From: a virus
Reading direction: 5' to 3' (one strand)
Length of the DNA stretch: 64,000 bases
Virus record (IMG/VR): IMGVR_UViG_3300033153_002115
Span: 34,469 to 98,468 of that record
Below the pieces are notes generated by a model. It was given only the letters and a program-made list of their open reading frames with translations. It was not told where the DNA came from and searched no databases. Position 1 is the first letter of the stretch, and each line of letters starts with the position of its first letter. The translations under genes and the position numbers were made by a program. Of the stretch, positions 35,768 through 43,866 are shown piece after piece.

Positions 35768-35846
35768 CCTGGAAATTTGTTTCAAGGTCATTGCCACCCA
35801 CAAATTCCTTCTTAATCATCATATCTAGACAATGTAATTAGATTTT

Positions 35847-36536
35847 TTAGAGACTACTTAATAGTAATATCTCTTTTGGAAGTCTTTTTAATGCTTGCTT
35901 TTTGACTTCTTTAACGGTAACTTTTCCATCCTTGTTTAAGTCTAAACCTCTATTCTGTTTAGCTATAAGAGACGCAGAAAGTTTACCATATTTTATTATT
36001 CTATGATCTTTCCATTCGTTAAGTACCGATATAGGGAAAAATGCATATAGATATAAATCTGTCATCTCATTAAGTTTCCCTTTAGCATGCCTGTAGAATT
36101 TATAAACATAATCTAGTTGTTGGACATCAGTCATATTTCGCAACTTGTATGTACTCGTTCCTAGACCTCGTGCTGTTCCAGGTAAAAACTGAATTAATCC
36201 GACAGCGCCTATACTATTTCTAGCCCTATGGTTTATCCCGGATTCATGTTTCATGATACCTACAAGCCAAGAGAAGTGTATCTCTAAACTGTCTGATATG
36301 TCTAACACTTTTTCTATAAAAGCAGCATGTTCAGTATCAGTTTTATCTCTTTTGTAACTATCTAAAATAACAAAAGCCGCACTATCTGCAGCATCTACTA
36401 TCTTTTGCCTTCTCAGGCACTCTTTTTCAATCTTTAATTCCTCTAATGTCTGTAAATTAATTTCTCTCTTCACATGCACTGGAGCGTATGTAGAAAGGTT
36501 AACCAGAAGGATTGAAATCAAATATAACCATCTCAT
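35847..36536 (-). CDS. Exported lytic transglycosylase (SLT) with calcium-binding-like tail
   Basis: 229 residues. A signal peptide (about residues 1-18, WLYLISILLVNLSTYA) predicts export. WLVGIMKHESG carries the catalytic Glu98, followed by RNSIGAVGLIQFLPGTARGLG, the conserved core of SLT-domain lysozyme-like enzymes that cut the glycan strand of peptidoglycan. The C-terminal segment LDLNKDGKVTVKEV has the DxNxDG layout of an EF-hand/dockerin loop. The gene has its own promoter box and a 5' hairpin. A role in lysis or entry is likely; the placement in the early/fibre strand rather than the late block is notable. Confidence 0.85.
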   Translation of the reverse strand: MRWLYLISILLVNLSTYAPVHVKREINLQTLEELKIEKECLRRQKIVDAADSAAFVILDSYKRDKTDTEHAAFIEKVLDISDSLEIHFSWLVGIMKHESGINHRARNSIGAVGLIQFLPGTARGLGTSTYKLRNMTDVQQLDYVYKFYRHAKGKLNEMTDLYLYAFFPISVLNEWKDHRIIKYGKLSASLIAKQNRGLDLNKDGKVTVKEVKKQALKRLPKEILLLSSL

Positions 36537-36557
36537 AATCTTAATTTAGTGTAACAT

Positions 36558-36576
36558 CCCCAGCTCAAGTCTGGGC
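36558..36576 (-). other. 5' leader hairpin of the transglycosylase gene
   Basis: CCCAG-7 bases-CTGGG lies between the TATATTTG box (36589-36596) and the ATG at 36536. It would form in the mRNA leader and could affect stability or translation. Confidence 0.45.
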
Positions 36577-36588
36577 ATAACTGTATTG

Positions 36589-36596
36589 CAAATATA
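36589..36596 (-). promoter_or_regulatory. TATATTTG promoter box (minus strand)
   Basis: Minus-strand TATATTTG preceded by TAG, 53 bases before the transglycosylase ATG. It is one of four identical octamers in front of minus-strand units. Confidence 0.5.
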
Positions 36597-36602
36597 CTAA
36601 AA

Positions 36603-37109
36603 TTACTCAATTCCATACTTTTCTTTTTGAGTATGCACTTTAATAGTTTCTAACATGTATTCCCTAGCTACTCTAGCTACTAATTTAGGATTAGTCTTAG
36701 CTCCGTCATGAGAAAGTAATGCTGCAGTGTAGTCTGTAAGTATTTTTAAAGTTATATCACTTGCAATTTTAAATTCAGTTAGAGCTATAGATTTATCGAA
36801 TTCATATAAATATCCTATTACTAATTTATCCCCAACACTTATGTGATTCTTTATAGTTTTGATCCCGTGCATTACTGTAGCATGATCCCTATCTACAGGC
36901 GCTCCTATCTTACTAAAACTTATAGTGAAAGGTTTATGATTATTGGCTAAATAAAAATACAATTGCCGGGTTAAAGCTACAATTTCTTTGTTTCTTGTGT
37001 AGGCTTTTAAAAAGTTTATCGGCACATTTGTAACTTTAGCTATAATTTCTAATACCTTACTGAGATATTGTATCTCAGGTTCTGATAAATCTTCTTCTTT
37101 AAACTTCAT
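36603..37109 (-). CDS. DnaA domain IV-like DNA-binding protein without ATPase domain
   Basis: 168 residues from ATG 37109, which follows an AAACTTAAAAAAG leader box; the frame is open further upstream inside the preceding gene. Residues 73-86 read DRDHATVMHGIKTI, very close to the DnaA domain IV signature (helix-turn-helix that binds DnaA boxes), preceded by the usual SxxEIVALTRQLYFYLA-type helix. There is no Walker motif. Stand-alone DnaA-IV-like proteins are known from Bacteroidota phages, where they may bind the phage origin or compete with host DnaA. Target unknown. Confidence 0.85.
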   Translation of the reverse strand: MKFKEEDLSEPEIQYLSKVLEIIAKVTNVPINFLKAYTRNKEIVALTRQLYFYLANNHKPFTISFSKIGAPVDRDHATVMHGIKTIKNHISVGDKLVIGYLYEFDKSIALTEFKIASDITLKILTDYTAALLSHDGAKTNPKLVARVAREYMLETIKVHTQKEKYGIE

Positions 37110-37524
37110 CTTTTTTAAGTTTATAAATAGTTTCCATATGTACCATTCTCGCATCTACAGCTTCTTCTAATTCATCTGTAGAAATAGCATTCTCTAAAGC
37201 CTCATAAGTGGCTTGGTTTATCCCAGAAAAGCAATCATCCCCAGTTAATACAACATAAGCACAACTAGCACATTCTTTTTTATGCCTTATTTTTATCTCT
37301 TGTCCAGATTCAGTATTGTCATTATGCTTTATCATAACAGCTTTACACAAAGTACACGTTCCTCTAGTACCAAATCCTGTTATATCTGATAATACTTCAT
37401 GTCCCCAGTTTTCATCTAAAGGATTCTCCTCATAGTTTTGAGCAATTTCGTCTAACCAGTCTACATCAATCTTTTTATATAAGACTATTAGATCTAAAAA
37501 TTCTTTTTCATTCTTCATCGTCAT
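37099..37524 (-). CDS. Small protein with a possible zinc ribbon
   Basis: 141 residues. Two Cys pairs, CTLC near residue 60 and CASC near residue 85, followed by DDC, suggest a treble-clef or ribbon zinc site. The remainder is acidic and helical. It overlaps the previous gene by 17 bases and the next one by 11, so it is translationally coupled in the early operon. No specific family recognised. Confidence 0.6.
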   Translation of the reverse strand: MTMKNEKEFLDLIVLYKKIDVDWLDEIAQNYEENPLDENWGHEVLSDITGFGTRGTCTLCKAVMIKHNDNTESGQEIKIRHKKECASCAYVVLTGDDCFSGINQATYEALENAISTDELEEAVDARMVHMETIYKLKKDEV

Positions 37525-37762
37525 CTATGTTTATAGGTACTTCCTTATAGGGAATACCTGAGTTTAATAACGTATTGCTTTCTTCCAATGCCCATTTAAA
37601 GGCTTCTATATTACCTTCTAAAATTAACAATGATTCGAACAATTTAGAAGTTTGATCTAAATCCCCTCCAAATTCTGTAGCATATTTCAGTTTTTTATCT
37701 TTTTCAAGTCTTTTTTCTCGAAACTCGTCAAGCTTCTTTCTTATTTCTTCTGGTGTCTTCAT
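37508..37762 (-). CDS. Small charged helical protein, unknown function
   Basis: 84 residues, Lys/Glu-rich, probably two long helices (IRKKLDEFREKRLEKDKKL; ILEGNIEAFKWALEES) and an acidic end DDDEE. It overlaps the zinc-ribbon gene. No family recognised. Confidence 0.55.
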   Translation of the reverse strand: MKTPEEIRKKLDEFREKRLEKDKKLKYATEFGGDLDQTSKLFESLLILEGNIEAFKWALEESNTLLNSGIPYKEVPINIDDDEE

Positions 37763-37778
37763 AATTTACATTTTTAAA

Positions 37779-37985
37779 TTAAAAAATACTTAATCCCATT
37801 TCTTCAAATAAGCCTGCCATCGCAGCTATTCCAGCTATAGGAATAAGCATAAATGCCCGAGCTGTACGTTTCTTTTTTCTGTACAACTTAGGTCTTTGAG
37901 CATAATAATGCCATTTTTCATGGTCAGTTATATAATAACCATCTATATTATGCTCTCCATACTTTTCATATAAATCCCAATTCAT
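37779..37985 (-). CDS. Small single-span membrane protein, unknown function
   Basis: 68 residues. A Tyr/His-rich N-terminal half is followed by a basic stop-transfer-like stretch (YRKKKRTAR) and one hydrophobic segment (AFMLIPIAGIAAMAGLF). Its start overlaps the stop of the preceding gene by 4 bases. Function unknown. Confidence 0.55.
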   Translation of the reverse strand: MNWDLYEKYGEHNIDGYYITDHEKWHYYAQRPKLYRKKKRTARAFMLIPIAGIAAMAGLFEEMGLSIF

Positions 37986-38773
37986 AATGATTTGATTGCT
38001 TCTGTTACTAAACGTACTTGTTTTAAGGTTATGTCTTTAATACAGCCTATTTCAATAGAACCATGTTTTACAGAAAGTGTATCATATTGCGCAAGTTGTA
38101 TTCCTATTTCACCTGTCTTGGCTATAGAATAAAACTGTTCTACTTTATCATACCAATCTAACCACTGTTTTGTAGTAACAAAATAGATATTAACTGTAAC
38201 CCCTGAATGTGTAACTATAGCTTTTCTATCACCTAACATTAACTTAGGTTCTTTTAGTTGCCAATTATTAACTCGTGGTAGTTTAGACATTGCACAAGTC
38301 CCACAAATTCCAGTATTATTTAAATCAGCGTATTCAAATACACAAGTTTTACAAGTCTTATCAATATCATAATCAGAACCTTTTTGTATAGGTATTTCAG
38401 CAGCTTTATGTAAAGCATCTTCTGCCCACTCTATATTTTTTTCAGCTTGTAATTCAGCAAAATACTGTTGAGCATTTTCTTTTGTTGAAAAGTATTTGTA
38501 TACAACAACTTTACCCGAACGAGTAGTACAAAGTTGATTATATAGAAAAGTACTTGAAGTAAACCACCAATACATATCTCCTACATAAATATCTACACCA
38601 TCTTCAGTAGTAAATACGTGTGGTGCAAAATAGTCAGAATATTGTTCTACAATACTACAACGTATAGGACTTCCTTTATCCCCTTCATAATAACTTATAG
38701 TTTCATATCTATCTTTAATTATATCTCCTTTTTCATAAGGTGGATAATCTTTAAGTAATTTATATTGTTTCAT
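37982..38773 (-). CDS. Early protein with Cys-pair cluster, unknown function
   Basis: 263 residues. CKTC (about residue 138) and ICGTC (about residue 154) could form a zinc site. The N-terminal half has a Trp/Tyr-rich part (MYWWFTSSTFLYNQL). It overlaps both neighbours by 4 bases, so it is part of a coupled operon. I have seen proteins with this start (YKLLKDYPPYEKGDII) in many Bacteroidota phages, without a known role. Confidence 0.6.
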   Translation of the reverse strand: MKQYKLLKDYPPYEKGDIIKDRYETISYYEGDKGSPIRCSIVEQYSDYFAPHVFTTEDGVDIYVGDMYWWFTSSTFLYNQLCTTRSGKVVVYKYFSTKENAQQYFAELQAEKNIEWAEDALHKAAEIPIQKGSDYDIDKTCKTCVFEYADLNNTGICGTCAMSKLPRVNNWQLKEPKLMLGDRKAIVTHSGVTVNIYFVTTKQWLDWYDKVEQFYSIAKTGEIGIQLAQYDTLSVKHGSIEIGCIKDITLKQVRLVTEAIKSL

Positions 38774-39024
38774 TCTTGTTCCTCCAAATTATTAGTTAAA
38801 ATATCATCAATAATACCTTGCAATTCTTCAAGGTCTACTTCCGGTTTTTCGATAACTTCTTCGTCTTCATCCAAACCTTCTACATACTTCTCAGTAGCTT
38901 CTTCGCAGTAACTCCCTTCACATTGAAAGTGTTGAGAGTTACTGCTACCTTCGATAATAAACATTTCGCAATATTTGCAGATATCATCCTGATGATCCTC
39001 TACCCATTGTTGGTCTTTTTCCAT
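38770..39024 (-). CDS. Small acidic Cys-containing protein
   Basis: 84 residues: an N-terminal Cys/His group (CKYCE, HFQCE, SYCEE) that could bind one zinc, then a very acidic tail. It ends within the start of the next gene and lies 6 bases after the ligase stop. No family recognised. Confidence 0.55.
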   Translation of the reverse strand: MEKDQQWVEDHQDDICKYCEMFIIEGSSNSQHFQCEGSYCEEATEKYVEGLDEDEEVIEKPEVDLEELQGIIDDILTNNLEEQE

Positions 39025-39030
39025 AATAAG

Positions 39031-40095
39031 TTATTTATCAAGTCTAAATCCAACACATACAGGAAAACGAGGTATTCCAGAATCCGTTTCTTCAAAGTAC
39101 CTAATCTCAGCAACCTGTCCGATATACTTATCTTTATTAGTTAGTATTTCCTCACGTTCTTTATGAGAACACTTAAGAGAGGCTTTAAACTGTCTATCAC
39201 TTGAAATACTACAAAGCAATACACCTTGTTCTGGTCTAGCTTCAGAAGGTAATATATCTATAATCACAGCAGGCATATCTTTAAAATCTTTATACTTTAA
39301 CAGATTAGAACTTCTACCATTTACTTTATAGCCTTCTTCTCCATAACGTATTATAGTGCCTTCATACCCTTGTTTAAGGAATTCTGAATGAAGATCCTGC
39401 ATATCCGCTTCCTCATACACACGCGTAGTACTTACTCTATGAATAAACTCAAAAGGATAAAGAGCAAAAGCTCCATCGATGGCTTTATTTCTCATCTTAA
39501 ATGAATCCTGAGATACCATATCATAAACATGATAGTGTACTTTTTCTGTGGCACCAGGTCTGTACTTTTTAATCAACTTCATATTTTCCTGAAATGAAAT
39601 ACCGTGGGCATATAACTCACCATCTGGTATAGCACCAAGAAAACCTCGAAGTATATTCAATTCCTCATTTAAATGCTTAACAGTTTCAATAACACTACCT
39701 GTTCTTGACAAGAAAGTATCATCTGCTACACCTATACTACGCATACCGTCTAATTTAGGTTGGGCATATACAGGAAGACCCCAATTTACCTTCTTACTTT
39801 CTTTTTTGTAATCCTTGGCCAACATAGGAAGAACCACTACTTCATTTTCGGCTTGTTCAATAGTATCGAAGTAACCCTGTTTGAGTTTCTCAGTTACTTT
39901 ACTTGCAGCCTCTAGTTCTGCCTGGTATCTCGGCGTAGTCTCGTTAGATCTACCGATATTCTTACCTTTACAGGTTTTTACATTAGTTACTTTCTTACCG
40001 TCAAGTAAACCAGAAACTTGAAATAAGTACTCACCTTCATTATAAATATCTAATGAACGTATTTTTCCCTTTGTATCTTTTTTATATATTTCCAT
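39031..40095 (-). CDS. ATP-dependent DNA ligase
   Basis: 354 residues from ATG 40095 (preceded by TTAACTTAAAAAAG). Motif I is AQPKLDGMRS with nucleotide-binding Lys114. Motif III is PDGELYAHG, motif IV YEGTIIRYG, motif V LLKYKDF. An OB-fold follows. The first 75 residues look like the WGR-type or phage-specific N-terminal extension seen in some phage ligases. It seals nicks during replication and repair. It is placed directly before the small Cys proteins and after dUTPase in the operon. Confidence 0.9.
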   Translation of the reverse strand: MEIYKKDTKGKIRSLDIYNEGEYLFQVSGLLDGKKVTNVKTCKGKNIGRSNETTPRYQAELEAASKVTEKLKQGYFDTIEQAENEVVVLPMLAKDYKKESKKVNWGLPVYAQPKLDGMRSIGVADDTFLSRTGSVIETVKHLNEELNILRGFLGAIPDGELYAHGISFQENMKLIKKYRPGATEKVHYHVYDMVSQDSFKMRNKAIDGAFALYPFEFIHRVSTTRVYEEADMQDLHSEFLKQGYEGTIIRYGEEGYKVNGRSSNLLKYKDFKDMPAVIIDILPSEARPEQGVLLCSISSDRQFKASLKCSHKEREEILTNKDKYIGQVAEIRYFEETDSGIPRFPVCVGFRLDK

Positions 40096-40164
40096 CTTTT
40101 TTAAGTTAAAAAGGGACAAGGTTGCAAACCTCATCCCCACATTATTAACAACATTACTAATAAA

Positions 40165-40779
40165 CTAATCACCAGTATGTCCTAGACCACCTCTGTTTTT
40201 ATGAGAAGGCAGTTCTTTGATATACTGTACATTTAATTCAGGCATCTTTTTGACTAACCTAAATTGTGCTATTCTAGTATACGCCGGTATTTTAGTATGA
40301 TATGTAGCATAAGCCAGAAAATGCCATTCTTCACCATAAGTATTATCCACAATACCTTTACTGTTAGCCATTAGGATTTGATATTTACGATAAGTACTAC
40401 TACGTGGAAGAATGTGAGCTTCATAACCTTCAGGTATATCTATTTTAACACCTAAAGGTATTTGTTTATACGCTCTGGTTCCTATAAATGTTTCTTCTCT
40501 ACATTTCAAATCGATCCAGTCACCGTGTTGTTCAGGTGTACATTCCGGATCCAAAAGAACAATATTTAGATCTAACATAAAAATCTCTATGACATTTTCT
40601 ACGTTATGGGCTGGTATATAGAACTCTGCTTTCTCCTTCCCGGTATACGGAGTATTATCGGATATCCTATACCCAAGATCATTAACATATTGATCAGCGA
40701 CTAGAGTTTTTCCTGCAAATTTAAACCACCAAGTGTTAGAAGGTTGTATTTTGTATAACGTTATTTTATATCTTTGCAT
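40165..40779 (-). CDS. dut: dUTPase (deoxyuridine triphosphatase)
   Basis: 204 residues from ATG 40779; an ATG at 40800 is possible but overlaps the previous gene. The trimeric dUTPase motifs are visible in order: DWIDLKC-like motif 1, HILPRSST (motif 2), GIVDNTYGEEW (motif 3), TRIAQF (motif 4) and the glycine-rich tail NRGGLGHTG (motif 5). It converts dUTP to dUMP, keeping uracil out of phage DNA and feeding dTMP synthesis. The gene ends with TAG. The N-terminal 80 residues are longer than in bacterial Dut. Confidence 0.9.
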   Translation of the reverse strand: MQRYKITLYKIQPSNTWWFKFAGKTLVADQYVNDLGYRISDNTPYTGKEKAEFYIPAHNVENVIEIFMLDLNIVLLDPECTPEQHGDWIDLKCREETFIGTRAYKQIPLGVKIDIPEGYEAHILPRSSTYRKYQILMANSKGIVDNTYGEEWHFLAYATYHTKIPAYTRIAQFRLVKKMPELNVQYIKELPSHKNRGGLGHTGD

Positions 40780-40786
40780 AATTTTA

Positions 40787-41314
40787 TTATATGTTTTCAA
40801 TAAAGTCTGAAGAATCCAACTTCTCGGTCAACTCTCCTTTATGTAAAGTTTCGAACAACTCATCATTATGTTTGTCGCTACCTCTGAGCGCATCAAACAT
40901 ATAATTACGTAATTCTTCATCTTTGTGTAAAGCGAATATTAACTTGGAAGTATACTTATGTCCATCAGAACCTACTGTATTAAAGAATAAACCAGACTTA
41001 GTAGATATTATCTGTTTTGCTTTAGAAGATATCTGACTATACTTCCCTTTTAAAATAAGAGAAATATCACTCAGAAACTCTTCTGGTACCGAATAAACAA
41101 GAAATAACAAGTCATTACTGACTATTTTATTAGTATGTATGGTATCAGAGTATATATCTTCTTTCACTTGCACAAACACAGACGTACCGGCATGGTTGAT
41201 TTTAGTGACGATGAAATTAGGTCCAAAGTCGTCTTTGCTTAAACCCACTAATGGCAAAGCATAGTAATTTAAAATGGAATCTCCATCTTGATAAGGCAAA
41301 AACCTACTTTTCAT
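40787..41314 (-). CDS. Early protein of unknown function
   Basis: 175 residues from ATG 41314, chosen because an AAAACTAAACG leader box lies directly before it; the frame is open to 41338. Contents: SRFLPYQDGD start, beta-rich middle, LKGKYSQISSKAKQII segment and a charged C terminus (GSDKHNDELFETL). Similar proteins occur near exonuclease and polymerase genes in other phages, but I cannot name a function. Confidence 0.6.
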   Translation of the reverse strand: MKSRFLPYQDGDSILNYYALPLVGLSKDDFGPNFIVTKINHAGTSVFVQVKEDIYSDTIHTNKIVSNDLLFLVYSVPEEFLSDISLILKGKYSQISSKAKQIISTKSGLFFNTVGSDGHKYTSKLIFALHKDEELRNYMFDALRGSDKHNDELFETLHKGELTEKLDSSDFIENI

Positions 41315-41331
41315 ACGTTTAGTTTTAGAAA

Positions 41332-42120
41332 TTACCAATCTTGCAGTCCAGTATGGTCAACTTGATCATACTCAAAACAATCTATTGTATTAAAAATATC
41401 TACTTCCTTTTTGTCAGTAAACTGTTTTAACTCATCGATGCTATGTAATAGTCTTATTAAGTGGTAATTTAAATAACAGTTGCGTATCCAATCAGGTAAT
41501 TTAGCTTTTTTATAAGCAGCTCTAAATGCTTTAAACACACTAACATGCTTATCCATATGTTTAGCTGCCCATACTTTACCTACACCAGGCACACCTTTAA
41601 TATTATCAGTACTATCGCCAGCAAGGACTTGACATTTAAATATATAATCCCCTTGATCGACTTTAACCTCTTTAAAGTTTTCACCTTTTAAGTTACAATG
41701 CCTACCAGGAATACAATTCAAGTCTTTATCATTATGAGCAAAAGTCATCTGATACTCAAGCATGTACTTGTAATAGTAAATAGATAAAGCGTCGTCACTT
41801 TCAATTACTTCTAGACCGGTTACACCTTTGTAACTATTGAACACTTCGTGAATATAAGGACGCCAATACTTGACATACTCAGGTGTAGGGGGTCTATGAG
41901 CTTTATACTCCGGATAAAATTCCTTTCTAAAATTAGTATGTCCTTCTTTTTGATAAAAACCGGCATAAGCTTCAGCTTCTGTCTTTGACACTATAGTATC
42001 GATGGTTTCTTTAACTTCATCTTGTACAATTATAGCAGCCATAACTCCTTCTTCATCTTTATGTCGATATGCAATAACATAAACAATACTATCTAAATCA
42101 ATAACTGTCAATCTTTTCAT
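41332..42120 (-). CDS. 5'-3' exonuclease / flap endonuclease
   Basis: 262 residues. The start MKRLTVIDLDSIVY carries the first metal-binding Asp, EYKAHRPPTPEY is the arch-region motif, VIESDDALSIYY gives the central acidic cluster, and AGDSTDNIKGVPGVGKVWAAKH is the helix-hairpin-helix with final Asp residues. This is the PIN/FEN family as in T5 or Pol I exonuclease domains. It removes RNA primers and flaps. The family A polymerase in this operon lacks such a domain, so this gene supplies it. The start overlaps the next nuclease gene by 4 bases. Confidence 0.9.
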   Translation of the reverse strand: MKRLTVIDLDSIVYVIAYRHKDEEGVMAAIIVQDEVKETIDTIVSKTEAEAYAGFYQKEGHTNFRKEFYPEYKAHRPPTPEYVKYWRPYIHEVFNSYKGVTGLEVIESDDALSIYYYKYMLEYQMTFAHNDKDLNCIPGRHCNLKGENFKEVKVDQGDYIFKCQVLAGDSTDNIKGVPGVGKVWAAKHMDKHVSVFKAFRAAYKKAKLPDWIRNCYLNYHLIRLLHSIDELKQFTDKKEVDIFNTIDCFEYDQVDHTGLQDW

Positions 42121-42644
42121 AAACCATTAGCATTTAAAAATGCATTTAATTTTACTTGCGCATCTTCGTTCAAAGAATCGAAGTACTTTAAGAATTCTTC
42201 GTAGACTTTCTCATGTAAACGTAATTTTACATAAAGTTGTTCAAAATCAGTAGCATTTAATATCACAAATTCACCTCTTTTCATAAACCGAGGTTTAACA
42301 TTAGGGGTTTTTTGTACTCTTTGAGTCTGTTTGTGATACACGATTGGTATCCCACCAAAAATTTCGACTGCTTCTTTCATTAAACCTAGTAGTTTAGGGT
42401 AAGAAGGAGCAGTAGTTTTATTTTTAGCTTGAATAGTTAGACCAAATTTTTCATATTCTTTAGGTTTAACTGTTGTGATATCAACCTTTTTAGCGTCCAT
42501 AGCCCTACTTAATTCTCTAGTAGAACCTAAAGTAGGAAAAAGAGGGGTCTCACGCCCCTCTTCGTCAACGTAATTAAAAGAATTATACCTTTTAACTATA
42601 TCTAATTCATAAGCATTACCTGCCGTACGATTTCTATTTGCCAT
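42117..42644 (-). CDS. Resolvase-like PD-(D/E)XK nuclease
   Basis: 175 residues. The N-terminal part (TAGNAYELDIVKRYN), then TLGSTRELSRAMDAKKVDITTV and LTIQAKNK, matches the layout Glu, Asp, (E/Q)xK of Holliday-junction-resolvase-like nucleases, with Gln in place of the usual Glu of the ExK triad. It overlaps the exonuclease gene by 4 bases and the rIIB-like gene by 11. Likely role: resolving replication and recombination intermediates before packaging. The exact substrate is inferred. Confidence 0.7.
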   Translation of the reverse strand: MANRNRTAGNAYELDIVKRYNSFNYVDEEGRETPLFPTLGSTRELSRAMDAKKVDITTVKPKEYEKFGLTIQAKNKTTAPSYPKLLGLMKEAVEIFGGIPIVYHKQTQRVQKTPNVKPRFMKRGEFVILNATDFEQLYVKLRLHEKVYEEFLKYFDSLNEDAQVKLNAFLNANGL

Positions 42645-43836
42645 CAGTAATATCTTTTAACAAACCGGCATTTACAGCTTCCTGCTCTTTTCTCTCTTTA
42701 AGAGCCTCAGCTTCCTCTTCTAACACCTTCTTGAATTGTGTAGCAATACGAGCATCACTTTCTTTAGCATACTCAGAGATAAAGTACATACCTTCTAATT
42801 CCCCTTCCATCATAGCACCGTTTATAAAGCAACGATCAGCTCTAAAAGCTTTACCATCACTCTGGAAACTAATAATGTCATAAGGATCAATGAAACAAGT
42901 CAATGTCTCAGTTTCAGAGTTACTATACCCTTCGATATAAGCTTGTCCACCAAAATAAAGACCACCACCACCAAAGGTGTTTTCGTGATTACGTTTAGCA
43001 CCTACCGGTAATACATGTTCTTTACCAATTTTATACTTATAACCTAGCTCATCTCCACACATAAAGTTATCTCCATCTTTACAAATAGAAGGTGTGAAAG
43101 TAATCTCTTCAAGATAAATAGGTGCTCCAGGGGTTTTAATTACCTCACCAGTAACCTCATTAATTACTTGAGTACCAGGAAAAGCGTCAACCTGCCTTTT
43201 GATTTCATTACCATCCTTATCTTTAGTAAGTTCCCAGATTAACTTTACCACATCAACTACCTTATAAGTAGCCAAGATACCAAAACTGGTAATAGCGATA
43301 TCGTTATAAGTACTGGAAGCTACTGCCTGTTCTTCAGTAAAACCTTGCTCTTCCACGAAATGCCTCTTATGTTCCTGATTCACATACATAGCAGTAAGGT
43401 AATTGGCGAATAGACGACAGTTCTCTTCATTACCCATGTGTCTCGCTAAGAAACGTCTCCAAGCCAATAATATAGGCATGTAATCTGCTTTCTCGTCATA
43501 AGACTCAACGATACGTTCTGCAAGTGTCTCTGGTAACGGGATACGGGAAACTTTCTCAGATTTTTTACCTTTGTTAATTACAAGGTGATATTGTCCGGTA
43601 ACAGGCTTATATTTAAGATACCCATTAACCGAAGCGACTTCTTCTTTGTGATCCACCTGGATTATCTCACGAGCATTATCCAATACCTCGTTATATGTGG
43701 CAGTATCTTTGCACTTATCAAGTCTACCAGACAGAACCCCTAAAGATTCAAATTTAGCCTGATCAAACAAGATATTGAAAGGTTTACCTTGGATAGCACC
43801 GGTAATCCGGTCATTCTTTCTGTTTACTAAAATCAT
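42634..43836 (-). CDS. rIIB-like protein
   Basis: 400 residues. VNGYLKYKPV, ILLAWRRFLARHMG and the C-terminal block HVLPVGAKRNHENTFGGGGLYFGGQAYIEGYSN (cited here in part), then CFIDPYDIISFQ and FRADRCFINGAM, follow the pattern of phage rIIB-like proteins (a Cys/His region, G-L-x-F, then P-x-D-I-x-S). The next gene upstream is a GHKL ATPase of rIIA type, and the two are usually adjacent. In T4 the pair helps the phage multiply in hosts carrying certain resident elements. The molecular role here is unknown. Confidence 0.6.
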   Translation of the reverse strand: MILVNRKNDRITGAIQGKPFNILFDQAKFESLGVLSGRLDKCKDTATYNEVLDNAREIIQVDHKEEVASVNGYLKYKPVTGQYHLVINKGKKSEKVSRIPLPETLAERIVESYDEKADYMPILLAWRRFLARHMGNEENCRLFANYLTAMYVNQEHKRHFVEEQGFTEEQAVASSTYNDIAITSFGILATYKVVDVVKLIWELTKDKDGNEIKRQVDAFPGTQVINEVTGEVIKTPGAPIYLEEITFTPSICKDGDNFMCGDELGYKYKIGKEHVLPVGAKRNHENTFGGGGLYFGGQAYIEGYSNSETETLTCFIDPYDIISFQSDGKAFRADRCFINGAMMEGELEGMYFISEYAKESDARIATQFKKVLEEEAEALKERKEQEAVNAGLLKDITDGK

Positions 43837-43866
43837 GTTATTAAATTTAAAATGAATAAATAATAC

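Noticed and set aside
35717-35822. Upstream extension of the Rha-type protein by 35 residues.
   Set aside because: The extension contains a terminator-like hairpin with a T-run, and the leader box points to the ATG at 35717.
40095-40140. Longer start for the DNA ligase.
   Set aside because: The AACTTAAAAAAG box lies directly before the ATG at 40095; the extra 15 residues would include the leader itself.
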